DNA from: Methanosarcina siciliae T4/M
Lineage (GTDB): Archaea; Halobacteriota; Methanosarcinia; Methanosarcinales; Methanosarcinaceae
NCBI RefSeq assembly: GCF_000970085.1
Contig: NZ_CP009506.1
Location: forward strand, 2,728,001-2,792,000
DNA: 64,000 nucleotides
Direction of reading: 5' to 3'
Shown here: positions 1 through 8,661 of the stretch, in pieces
Layout of the letters: every line of letters begins with the position of its first letter
How positions within the stretch are numbered: position 1 is the first letter of the stretch
Notes under the pieces: generated by a model
Seen by the model: only the letters and a program-made list of their open reading frames with translations
Told to the model about the DNA's origin: nothing
Databases searched by the model: none
Made by a program: the position numbers and the translations under genes

Positions 1-12
1 CCTCCAAGTAAT

Positions 13-20
13 GTATAAAT
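13..20 (+). promoter_or_regulatory. TATA-box promoter of the DUF4386 gene
   Basis: An archaeal TATA-like octamer (TATAAATA) lies about 40 bases before the ATG at 55. A GAGGAG Shine-Dalgarno site sits 6 bases before that ATG. Box and site fit a transcript with a short leader. Confidence 0.5.
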
Positions 21-54
21 AAGGGTATGGAAAAATAAATATGAGGAGAATATA

Positions 55-783
55 ATGGCAAACCATACCGCCGATATTTCACTACGCCAGGCTGCAATAG
101 TCGCAGGTTTTGGGTATATAATTATATTTTTACTGGGGATAATTGCTAATTTTTTTGTTCTCCAGAATCTGATTGTGCCGGAAGATGCTGCAGCAACCGT
201 AAACAATATTATGGTTAATGAGTGGCAATTTCGCCTGGGTATTCTGGGCTTTATTATAATGGTTATTTTCGATGTGGTGGTAGCCTGGGCACTTTATATT
301 TTACTCAAACCGGTAAACAGGAGCCTTTCGCTGCTTACTGCCTGGTTCAGGCTGGTGAATGCAACTATTTTTGGAATCGCCCTGTATAACCTCTTTAGCG
401 TTTTGCAACTTTTAGGCGGGGCCGGTTACCTGACAGTATTTGAGACGGGTCAGATGCAGGCTCAGGTAATGTTATTTCTCAGTGCGTTTAACTATACCTG
501 GCTGATCGGATTGATCTTTTTTGGCTTTCATTTGTTTTTCCTTGGTTATCTGATTCTCAGGTCGGGTTACATCCCGGGAATTCTTGGCGTCCTGTTGATG
601 ATTGCATCCTTAGGTTACCTGATAGATAGTTTTGCAAATTTTCTTTTACCCAGCTACACCGACTACGAAACAATCTTTATGCTAATTGTTTTCGTACCCG
701 GGGTTATCGGGGAATTGTCCCTTACCCTGTGGCTTTTGTTGAAAGGTACCAAACTAACGGAAAAGGTGGCAGGAGAAGTATAA
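55..783 (+). CDS. DUF4386 family integral membrane protein
   Basis: The 242-residue product is almost wholly hydrophobic, with about six membrane helices (roughly residues 13-35, 58-82, 97-118, 132-160, 172-195 and 200-228). The pattern of an N-terminal AAIVAGFGYI segment and a central WFRLVNA motif matches DUF4386 proteins, whose function is unknown. The ATG at 55 is supported by a GAGGAG ribosome-binding site at good spacing and a TATA box upstream. The next gene is convergent. No signal peptide or enzymatic motif is visible. The family assignment is from memory of the pattern and is fairly sure; the role in the membrane is not known. Confidence 0.75.
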   Translation: MANHTADISLRQAAIVAGFGYIIIFLLGIIANFFVLQNLIVPEDAAATVNNIMVNEWQFRLGILGFIIMVIFDVVVAWALYILLKPVNRSLSLLTAWFRLVNATIFGIALYNLFSVLQLLGGAGYLTVFETGQMQAQVMLFLSAFNYTWLIGLIFFGFHLFFLGYLILRSGYIPGILGVLLMIASLGYLIDSFANFLLPSYTDYETIFMLIVFVPGVIGELSLTLWLLLKGTKLTEKVAGEV

Positions 784-840
784 GTTACAGTTTAAATCCG
801 CCTTTTCCTTTTTGCCTGTCAGTTAAGAAAAATAAGAAAA

Positions 841-1326
841 TTACTGCTTCCAGTTCTCCAGATCTAATTTCAGGAACAATCTGTCGCGCCCCTGTCCATA
901 TTCATCCTTTCGGTATTCTACAAATTCAAATCCAAACTTATCACAATAAATGTGCTGAGCCCGTAAATTATTCGGATCAACAGTTAAAGTAACAGTAGAA
1001 ATTCCGTTCTTTTTTAGGTGGAGCAGGGACCATAATAAAAGATAAGATCCGTATCCTTTTCCCTGATATTCTCCTTCTACTGCTATTTCCACCATATAAG
1101 CAAGTCCGGGATTGTCCCATGCTCTTATGAATATAGAAAAACCTTTCAAGGAATTGCGGTCAATGAGCCCGAAAACGTGTCCGAATCGAATAAAAGGAAC
1201 CAGGGACCAGTTACTAAGTAAATTCTCATGGAACGCGTCACAATCAATTTTAAAAATTGCCTCTATATTTTCTTCGTTTTTCTTGATTAATTGAACATTA
1301 AGTCCCTGCTCGTTTATGTCGTTAAT
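841..1326 (-). CDS. GNAT family N-acetyltransferase, start probably a non-ATG codon
   Basis: GCN5-related acetyltransferases move an acetyl group from acetyl-CoA to an amine. The acetyl-CoA loop is plain: QGKGYG, inside a beta4-alpha3 segment that begins MVEIAVEGEYQGKG. A DPNNLRAQHIYCDKFGFE segment is the usual beta5-alpha4 region. The first ATG/GTG/TTG in frame (TTG at 1149) would remove a third of the fold. The frame stays open upstream to a TGA at 1339-1341, and the extra residues look like a normal GNAT N-terminus. The only plausible start there is ATT at 1326, 8 bases after a GAGGAG ribosome-binding site, giving 161 residues, a typical length. A small indel that has hidden an ATG is the alternative. 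Confidence 0.7.
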   Translation of the reverse strand: MNDINEQGLNVQLIKKNEENIEAIFKIDCDAFHENLLSNWSLVPFIRFGHVFGLIDRNSLKGFSIFIRAWDNPGLAYMVEIAVEGEYQGKGYGSYLLLWSLLHLKKNGISTVTLTVDPNNLRAQHIYCDKFGFEFVEYRKDEYGQGRDRLFLKLDLENWKQ

Positions 1327-1615
1327 AAGCTCAACTCCTCAATCGCATGCTCCTATCCTGAGAACTGGTTTCCTGATATTTGCCTGTATTCAGTTGTAAA
1401 ATTGACTCCATAAATGGAGACTTCATCAATAATATAAAAATGTTAAGCTCAGTAGAATAATAATAGAATTTGATTAAGGGAAAAACGCTAACTTATAAAA
1501 ATAATTTATTAAAATTCGCTCAGGGACGCCAGAAAGCTATTTTCTGTAGGTTCTAAGTTAAATGGGTCAAGGGGATCTCTAATAAGTCAGTTTTATTCAA
1601 ATCAGCAACAAAAAT

Positions 1616-3952
1616 TTATCTCCTTTTCCACAGGAAAATTCCAAGCAGCCCGACAATACAGTAAATAATTTCAAATCCAGGCATAATTACGCTTTTTTTT
1701 CCAGAAAAACTTGCATTATCGGTCTGGTTTCCTGTCTGCCCAGGTTTTGTTTTGACTTCAGCTCCAGTACTTTCATTGTTTTGTTCAGGACCCTGCGTGT
1801 CAGGTTCAGACAGGATTTCAGTTGAAGTTTCTTTTTCTGTCACCTTGCCTGTTATTGCAAAGGGAGAGAATCCAGGGGTTTCGGCTGTGAAATAAAGGTA
1901 TGCATCATCTTCCCCTGATTGTCTGGTTACAAGCGGGTTCCATTCATTATCATTGTACCTGTTCAGGGTGATAGAAGCCTGTTCGATCTCTTCAGCCTGT
2001 ATCCAGGCTTTTTCAACCTTGAAACATATTTCTGGATTTTCTATAGTATCCGAGGTACCATATCCACCGTTTCCAATCCAGAGATTAAAGAACTTATATA
2101 GATCATCTGGAGGGAGATCCGAAACCAGAGCAGATTTATTTTTCAGCATCTCTACAATGGCTGTTGTCTTACCTACTGTCTTTTTTGCATCAAAGCTGAC
2201 GTAAACGACACAGGTTACGTTCTTCGTGAAATCAAACCTCGCAGCCTTGCCGTTTGTAATAAAGACCTGGGAAAGTTCCTTCACCTCAATATTTTTTGCA
2301 GGTTCGGGAGAGCCCCCGGCACCGCCACCACTACCGCTGCTGCTACCGCTACTGTGACTGCTTCCTCCACCGCCTTCTTCACTACTTCCTCCATTGTCTT
2401 CTTCATTACTTTCCCAGACATCACTGCTACCGTCAATGCTGCTGCCACTGCTATTGTATGTCATATCAAATTCTGACTTAGAGGCATATAGCGTATTTCC
2501 ATACGGACCTATGTTGATCCTGTCTCCATTGGGTTCGGGTTCGTTAGAAAAATCAGATAAGGAATAGCCTGCATCGATGCATGGAGAACTAATATTATCG
2601 TTCACCCAGAAGCTCCCATTCCAGCGACCTGCTTTTGACTTCAGGCGGTAGTCGTGTATATCCCTGTCTGCGTATTGAGGATCTGAATTAATATCCGAAG
2701 GCGAAGCCTCAACACCTGTGTAATCACCGCCAGCATTGTTATAGAAGGAGTTATTCTGCAGGACAAATAAGTGGGTGTCCGTAAGCAGGTTACATATTCC
2801 ATACCCTTCTCCTCCCGGTGACACACAAGTATTTGTTATGATGTTGTTTCTTACCGTAATCACATACCCTGAACCATCCGGAGACGAATAGTATGCCCTA
2901 TCCTGCACAATACCAGCTCCGTATGCTCCATCAATCACATTGTTTTCAATAAGCCCGTTAAACCCCTCGGATAAGATTCCACCCGTTACTTCACTGCTTA
3001 AACGAATTCCGGTATCGTATATCTGGTTATGGTGGATGTGCACATTTGCTGAGGATGTGGAATAATTTCCGGACCCGAAGACCAGAATCCCCGAAAGAGC
3101 AGTGTTGTATATTACATTATTGCAGACCTCAATATCGTCCATGGCATAATCCGGTCCTTCTTTCTGGACCTCGATCCCTGCCCCGCCGGAACCTTCGGAC
3201 CTGATATTATTGTTATGGAATCTGGCATTGTTTGTATTGTATAATCGCAGGCCACTGTTTGTTCGGCAGGTTATTGTGTTGCCGTAAGCTTCCACTTCCG
3301 AACAGATAATGGCATATAGAACATCGTGGCCCAGTAAGTAGGCTTCATTATTGTAGAATTTTACGTTCGAACAGTTTTCAGTCTTTAAGCCGTCCCCATG
3401 GTTGTTTGTCAGGTACATATTATACACACTTATGTTCTGACAATCGCTCAGGTGGATAAGATTGTAGTAGCCTTTCCCGCTAACCACATTTGTATTTCCT
3501 TCCCGATTTCCGTCAATAGTAAAACCGCAAATTGTAATGTTGCGGCTTCCAGAATTATTTTCTTTAATCATCGGCTTGTAGTTTGACCATTTAGCATTAC
3601 TAACAAGCTTGATTTTTGCATCCGAATCTCCTTCCAAGGTAGTATTGCTGCCTATAAGGAGGGTGTCGTCAACAACGTAAGTAAACGGCCCTCTGAGATA
3701 GACAGTTGTATATTCAGGATTTTCTGCCAAGAAGTTAAGAGCCTGATTGATCTGGACATGGTCCTCCGTTCCATCACAGTTAAAATCTCCACTTCCATCT
3801 CCCGCAACGTAGACTATTGGTGCTGAACTCGTGTATAAAGCTGCAGGAACGCCTGCAAGTATAATAACGAAGTCTGTAAGAAGGAAGCTTGTAAGAAGGA
3901 AGCCTGTAAGGAGGATGCCAGTAAGCAAAAATTTTTTGCATTTTTGATTCAA
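1616..3952 (-). CDS. Beta-helix cell-surface protein with PGF-pre-PGF domain and PGF-CTERM anchor
   Basis: This is a 778-residue exported protein. An N-terminal signal peptide (about 1-40) contains a fourfold LLTxx repeat. Residues about 60-480 form a right-handed parallel beta-helix with many short N-rich turns (NNxI, HNNxI), as in NosD/pectate-lyase-like surface proteins. A Ser/Gly linker (about 500-548) follows, then a PGF-pre-PGF domain (about 552-703), then MPGFEI at 757-762, one hydrophobic helix and a KRR tail. That is the PGF-CTERM signal recognised by archaeosortase A, which replaces the tail with a lipid anchor. The start is TTG at 3952, placed 6 bases after AGGTGA. A TATA-like TTTTTATAG near 4100 suggests its own promoter, separate from the surface gene upstream. 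The ligand is unknown. Confidence 0.8.
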   Translation of the reverse strand: MNQKCKKFLLTGILLTGFLLTSFLLTDFVIILAGVPAALYTSSAPIVYVAGDGSGDFNCDGTEDHVQINQALNFLAENPEYTTVYLRGPFTYVVDDTLLIGSNTTLEGDSDAKIKLVSNAKWSNYKPMIKENNSGSRNITICGFTIDGNREGNTNVVSGKGYYNLIHLSDCQNISVYNMYLTNNHGDGLKTENCSNVKFYNNEAYLLGHDVLYAIICSEVEAYGNTITCRTNSGLRLYNTNNARFHNNNIRSEGSGGAGIEVQKEGPDYAMDDIEVCNNVIYNTALSGILVFGSGNYSTSSANVHIHHNQIYDTGIRLSSEVTGGILSEGFNGLIENNVIDGAYGAGIVQDRAYYSSPDGSGYVITVRNNIITNTCVSPGGEGYGICNLLTDTHLFVLQNNSFYNNAGGDYTGVEASPSDINSDPQYADRDIHDYRLKSKAGRWNGSFWVNDNISSPCIDAGYSLSDFSNEPEPNGDRINIGPYGNTLYASKSEFDMTYNSSGSSIDGSSDVWESNEEDNGGSSEEGGGGSSHSSGSSSGSGGGAGGSPEPAKNIEVKELSQVFITNGKAARFDFTKNVTCVVYVSFDAKKTVGKTTAIVEMLKNKSALVSDLPPDDLYKFFNLWIGNGGYGTSDTIENPEICFKVEKAWIQAEEIEQASITLNRYNDNEWNPLVTRQSGEDDAYLYFTAETPGFSPFAITGKVTEKETSTEILSEPDTQGPEQNNESTGAEVKTKPGQTGNQTDNASFSGKKSVIMPGFEIIYCIVGLLGIFLWKRR
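3869..3928 (-). repeat. Four tandem 15-bp repeats inside a signal peptide
   Basis: Four near-identical 15-base units encode LLTGI, LLTGF, LLTSF and LLTDF (residues 9-28) in the hydrophobic core of the signal peptide. The units are in frame, so copy-number change would lengthen or shorten the export signal without breaking the gene. Confidence 0.8.
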
Positions 3953-4171
3953 TATCTGTCACCTGTAAATTCTCTGCAGCTTGTTAACATCCTACGGATT
4001 CACATTCCATGTATTCACTTTCTACTGGTTCTTCAGTCCAACTGTAAAAATCCTGAAAAGTCTCATATTTTAACGGGAATTGGACCACAAACACAAACTT
4101 CTATAAAAAGGAAAAATCAGATAGCAGGGATTAATTATCCCTGCCATCTACTGCATTTGTCCCCTTTTCCA

Positions 4172-6568
4172 TTATCCTCTTCTCCATAGGAAAATTCCAA
4201 AAATCCCGATAATACAGTAAATAATTTCAAATCCAGGCATAGTCTTCTCAGGCTTCTCTTCAATTTCGGATTCCATACTTTCGTTTTGTTCGGGAACCTG
4301 ATCAGCTTCAGGCAGGATTTCAATCACATTTTCCTGGACTGTAAGCTTGCCAGTGATTGCAAAAGGTGAGAACTCCGGAGTTTCGGCCGTGAAATACAGA
4401 TACTCGTCATCTTCCCTGAGCAGGGTGCACGGAAGTTCATTCCATTTCTTTTCACTGTACCTGTTCAGGAAGATTGAAGCCTGTTCAATGCCTTTGTCCT
4501 GTATCCAGGCCTTCTCAACCCTGAAACAGACAACTGCGTTTTCGATATTCTTTTCAGTTGCATACCCGCTGTTCCCTACCCAGATATTAAGGTAACTGTA
4601 TACCTCGCCTTCAGGTGCTTCCGGGGTAAGCGTCGATTTGTTTTTCAACATTTCAACAATAGTAGTTGTCTTTCCAACCGTCTTCTTAGAATCAAAGCTC
4701 AAATAAACAATAACAGTAGCGTTCTTCTGGAAATTAAACTTTGCAGGGTTATCATTTGTGATGAAAACCTGGGAAAGTTCCTTGACCTCAACGTTTTTTG
4801 CAGGTTCGGGAGAGCCACCCCCTCCGCCACTACTTTTGCCACTGCTACTGTGACTGCTTCCCCCACTGTTGCTTCCTTCGGAACTGCTCTCCTCCAGCAC
4901 GGATATTGAGGCAGTTTTTGAAGAGGCACCGCCTGTGTTGCTCACTGCAAGGCAAATATTAAAGGTTCCTGCCGTGCAGTAAGTATGAACCGGGTTCTGC
5001 TCGGTTGAAGTATATCCGTCTCCGAAGTCCCAGTTCCAGGAAGCTGGAGTTCCTGTACTGCTGTCACAAAACTGAACTGTTAGCGGGACATTTCCGGATG
5101 TTACATTTGAGTAGAAATTAGCCGAGGGAGGTTGTGGCAGTACTGTTATGTAATTTACTTTTTGAGTGGAATTTGATCCTTCGTCGTTTGTCACAGTCAA
5201 TCTGACAGAGTAATTACCGACACTGGAATATTCATGGACTGGATTCTGGCCTGTTGAGGTATTTCCGTCCCCAAAGTCCCATTCCCAGGATGTCCTAACG
5301 CCGGTTGACGTATCCGTGAAAGCTACACTCAGAGGCTGGTTTCCGGTTGTGCAGTTGCTTGTGAAATTAGCAACAGGAGTTGCCGGCTCAACAACCTTAA
5401 TCGTCTGGAGCATCGAATCGCTGAAAACGTCATTTGTTACCGTCAGATTGACCGTATAGGTTCCAGGGGTTGTATACGTATGTACGATATTTGCAGTATT
5501 ACTTGCAGGCGAACCGTCCCCGAAATCAAGCAGTTCGGTTGTCTGGTTGATACTGTAATCCGTAAAGGTTACACTCTTCCCGGCGAATAAAATATTTGTA
5601 GAAGCCGTGAAATTTGCAGTCACGTTCGAGAATCTGGGTAGTGGTTCCCAGGAAGTATTTCCCAGCTCTCCCATGCGATAAAAAACCCCGCCATTATTAC
5701 TTGTATAGTTCAGAATCGCATCCAGTCTTGCGGTTGAAGTTTGGTATCGTCCGGTAACATTTTCAGTAATAGTATGCCCATATAATACCAGTACGGTCCC
5801 GTCTTCTATTGCGCGGTCAATTCCATATAGTATAGACTGCAAGCTTGTATCGGTGTGTTCATCTATTTCAACACCATACAGAAGTTGAGCATCGTCCCAA
5901 TCGTAGTAAGCCAGTGGTGTTTGATTTACATTATCGTTTATAACATCCGGGACTCCGGTTCTGAGTGTTCGGAAATATGGAGCCACTATTGCATCGGTGG
6001 TCGGCCTTCTATCCGAATAGGGATACGCTAAAGTCGAAACCGGATATCCATACCGGGTGATTTCTACAATGTTCGGGAAAATTTCCTGATCCAGCCACTC
6101 TGTGGGATTATGATTACTTAGAAACGTAACTGAATTTGTGTGATTGTATCCATGTGCAGCTATTTCCCACCCGGCCTCGTGCAGTGCATTGAGTTCATAT
6201 AACAGAGTCTCCTGTGGAATCTTGCTGTTACTTAGTTTATTAACATTCATAGTGCACGTGGCGTTATACTTCTGGAATATTGACAAATATTGATAACAGG
6301 TCACAATATGTCCTGTATCATCCCAGGATAGGGCAATACCTCCTGGTCTGTTGAAGCCCGTTACGCTGTGGGGATTTAAGGTTGTACTGTCATTATTTAT
6401 GCCGTTATTTCCGTGTTCTGAATTGTCAACTGTGGTATTTCCTCTGTCTTCTGTCCAGTTGCAATACAAAAGTTGATCTGTATCTGCATATGTGGGACTG
6501 GCTAGACTAATTACAAATATGAGAAATAGTCCATATTTTACATATGGTTTAAAATTGTAAAGTTTCAT
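4172..6568 (-). CDS. Cell-surface polysaccharide deacetylase with three PKD repeats and PGF-CTERM anchor
   Basis: A 798-residue secreted protein starting at ATG 6568, preceded by an AGAGGT site; a longer TTG start at 6616 would spoil the signal peptide (about 1-28, ending SPTYA). Residues about 75-300 are a NodB-like polysaccharide deacetylase: SWDD at 81-84 for the usual TFDD, HGYNH at 139-143 for the metal HxxxH, and AYPYSDRR at 181-188. Three PKD domains follow (about 316-395, 398-477, 481-558), the last two with the WDFGDG signature. Then come a Ser/Gly linker, a PGF-pre-PGF domain and the same MPGFEI-helix-RR archaeosortase tail as the downstream gene at 1616-3952. It probably trims N-acetyl groups from surface or extracellular glycans while lipid-anchored; the substrate is unknown. 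Confidence 0.82.
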   Translation of the reverse strand: MKLYNFKPYVKYGLFLIFVISLASPTYADTDQLLYCNWTEDRGNTTVDNSEHGNNGINNDSTTLNPHSVTGFNRPGGIALSWDDTGHIVTCYQYLSIFQKYNATCTMNVNKLSNSKIPQETLLYELNALHEAGWEIAAHGYNHTNSVTFLSNHNPTEWLDQEIFPNIVEITRYGYPVSTLAYPYSDRRPTTDAIVAPYFRTLRTGVPDVINDNVNQTPLAYYDWDDAQLLYGVEIDEHTDTSLQSILYGIDRAIEDGTVLVLYGHTITENVTGRYQTSTARLDAILNYTSNNGGVFYRMGELGNTSWEPLPRFSNVTANFTASTNILFAGKSVTFTDYSINQTTELLDFGDGSPASNTANIVHTYTTPGTYTVNLTVTNDVFSDSMLQTIKVVEPATPVANFTSNCTTGNQPLSVAFTDTSTGVRTSWEWDFGDGNTSTGQNPVHEYSSVGNYSVRLTVTNDEGSNSTQKVNYITVLPQPPSANFYSNVTSGNVPLTVQFCDSSTGTPASWNWDFGDGYTSTEQNPVHTYCTAGTFNICLAVSNTGGASSKTASISVLEESSSEGSNSGGSSHSSSGKSSGGGGGSPEPAKNVEVKELSQVFITNDNPAKFNFQKNATVIVYLSFDSKKTVGKTTTIVEMLKNKSTLTPEAPEGEVYSYLNIWVGNSGYATEKNIENAVVCFRVEKAWIQDKGIEQASIFLNRYSEKKWNELPCTLLREDDEYLYFTAETPEFSPFAITGKLTVQENVIEILPEADQVPEQNESMESEIEEKPEKTMPGFEIIYCIIGIFGIFLWRRG

Positions 6569-7239
6569 CACGATCGAACCTCTTCGCTGGGACAAAATTA
6601 ACCATTTTTCTTGCAAATCGATTAAAAACCCCCTTTTTTTGATTTCAATGCAAGAAATTCTTCTTTTTGAAATTCAAACAAAGATTTCCCTTTTTCCTTT
6701 GTTGTAAATTTAGGGTTATGATTAGGGTGTGTAGCTGGCATGGATAGTATAACTAGACTTTATAAGTTCAAACACGCTAAATATACAGAAAATGAAGCCT
6801 AATTATATGCATACATCTGGACTTTGATAGAGAGTTTCACCTCAAACAAGGAAAAATATTGTTATATAGTAGCGTATACTACTTTAAAATATTTGTGATT
6901 AAGTAAGCCATGTTCGGATCGCCTCCATAACCGACAATAATTATAAAAAAGGTGAGCTTTGTAGAAAACCTGCCAAAATCAACGAATAGACTAAAAAACG
7001 CATATGAAATTCTTCGAATAACATGCACAACCAATGAAAGTATTCTATGGTCTTCCTTTTTTACCTTTTAACTCCATCATTATCTTGGGCAGGAAGGTTG
7101 TACTTATTTGGGCTCTTGAAGCCGTCAAAAAACTAACCAGTGAATTGCCATCGAAGGCGTAACTGTGACCTTGATCACGGATGCCAAGTTGCCTTCGAGA
7201 CAATCATACTGCCCATACAAAAATATGGGGTAATGTAAC
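6569..7239. other. Intergenic region between surface gene and IS110 remnant
   Basis: AT-rich DNA with no convincing gene. The part next to 6569 should hold the promoter of the deacetylase gene. The part from about 7120 belongs to the non-coding end of the IS110-like element and contains a marked hairpin (7145-7203). Confidence 0.5.
7145..7203 (+). other. Structured non-coding end of IS110-like element (possible bridge-RNA relic)
   Basis: TCGAAGGC (7151-7158) pairs with GCCTTCGA (7191-7198), extended by TTG/CAA outside. CTGTGA pairs with TCACGG inside (one wobble). IS110-group elements carry their bridge RNA in the non-coding segment upstream of the transposase, and this hairpin lies 37 bases before the transposase start. 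That it is such an RNA is an inference from position and fold. Confidence 0.4.
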
Positions 7240-8292
7240 TTGGCAGGAATAATAAACAAAGCTTGCGGTTTAGATATCCATAACAAATTTTTAATTGCCA
7301 CAATTCTCAGCATATTCGGTGAGAAAAAGCAACTTCGTTTTAAGAGGACTGAAAAAGGCATTTTAGACCTTAAAAACTGGGTTATCTCAGAGAAATGTGA
7401 TGTTGTTGCATGTGAATCAACAAGCGATTTTTGGGTTCCGATTTATGAGTCACTGATAAACTATCTAACTGTTATTGTTGGAAATGCTCGTGACATGAAG
7501 GCTTTTACCCACAAAAAAACGGACAATATCGACTCTGAGTTTATTCAGATCATATATTCGCCTTCGTCACAAACTTGTGCAAAAAAGGACAGATATAAAA
7601 AATGTGGCTCATGCAATTCTTGCCTCTGAAATGTTTCATCTAAATGATGTGCTTACCGATATTTTTGGTAAGAATGGAATCATAATTCTATCAGGAATTT
7701 CTTCAGGTAAGAATGTCGATCAGATCATAGAGAGTCTCTCCCCAAATGTTCGCAAAAAAAGTGATAAGATAAGAGGTTCTTGACCGTGAAATGTCTTTAA
7801 GCGCTGCAATCAGGATTCAAACCTGTTTAAGCCTGATCAACAATATTGATGAACAGATTAACATCTTAGAAGCAGAAATTTTCCGGTATGTTTACACTAA
7901 CCATAACCGTGAAATGAAACTTTTAATGTCCTCTCCAGGTGTTGGTGAGATTAGTGCCGCAACTATCATAGCCGAAGTAGGCGATTTCAATGACTTTTCA
8001 TCCGGAGCTAAACTTGCTTCATGGCGTGGGCTGGTACCTAGAGTTTACCAATCCGCAGATAAATAACATAATGGGAGGATCACAAAGAGAGGATCAAAAG
8101 TTGCAAAATGGATTTTAATTCAGGTTGCTCAGGCGGCAGCAAGAAAAAAATGGAAGCATGTTAAAAGAATTTTTTGAACGGAAGAAGAAAACAATTGGAC
8201 ACTCAAAAGCGATAGTTGCTCTGACAAGGAAAAGTGTGACAATTCTGTGGCATCTCATAACAAAAGATGAAATGTACGGGGATGAAATGTGA
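7240..8292 (+). pseudogene. IS110-family transposase, broken by several frameshifts
   Basis: The N-terminal part (from TTG 7240) reads CGLDIHNKFLIATI, then VACESTSDFW and DMKAFTHKKTDNIDSEFI, which are the RuvC-like DEDD landmarks of IS110 transposases. The Tnp_20 part follows in another frame (LLMSSPGVGEISAATIIAEVGDF, about 7918-7987; ASWRGLVP). The last part is found in yet other frames (NGRITKRGSK; GHSKAIVALTRKSV) and ends at a TGA at 8290-8292. I count about four frame changes (near 7570, 7785, 8068 and 8175). The element cannot make transposase now. It sits between the surface-protein genes and cdc48. Confidence 0.8.
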
Positions 8293-8661
8293 TACAAAAA
8301 GGGAGAAGTTCAAAAGAGAAAGATTATTGAGAGTGAGGAATTCTTGATTGATGAAAGGATATCAATAATTAGTGAAATCTTTGCTATTGTAAAGAAAGAG
8401 GAAACTGACAGTACGTGAAGACATAGAATCCTCAAGTTCACATTCCGGACCCTGGCTCCAACTTAACAGGACTAAAATGTGATGTTGGTGTCCAATATAA
8501 TCAGAAATTTTGAACGAGTGGCCGGAGTGCGAAATAAAAGATACTTTCATGCCAAATTTGAAAAAAATTTAGCGGCAAGGATCCCTATTAACTGATTTAT
8601 CTATTCTGAAGCTTGTAGGGGATCTTATCTACACACCTGTTAGAACTTTTCGCTTTTCCAC
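8293..8661. other. Intergenic, right flank of IS110 remnant
   Basis: No gene or clear structure seen. The stretch separates the transposase remnant from the 3' end of the convergent cdc48 gene and may include the right end of the insertion element, but I could not define its border. Confidence 0.4.
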
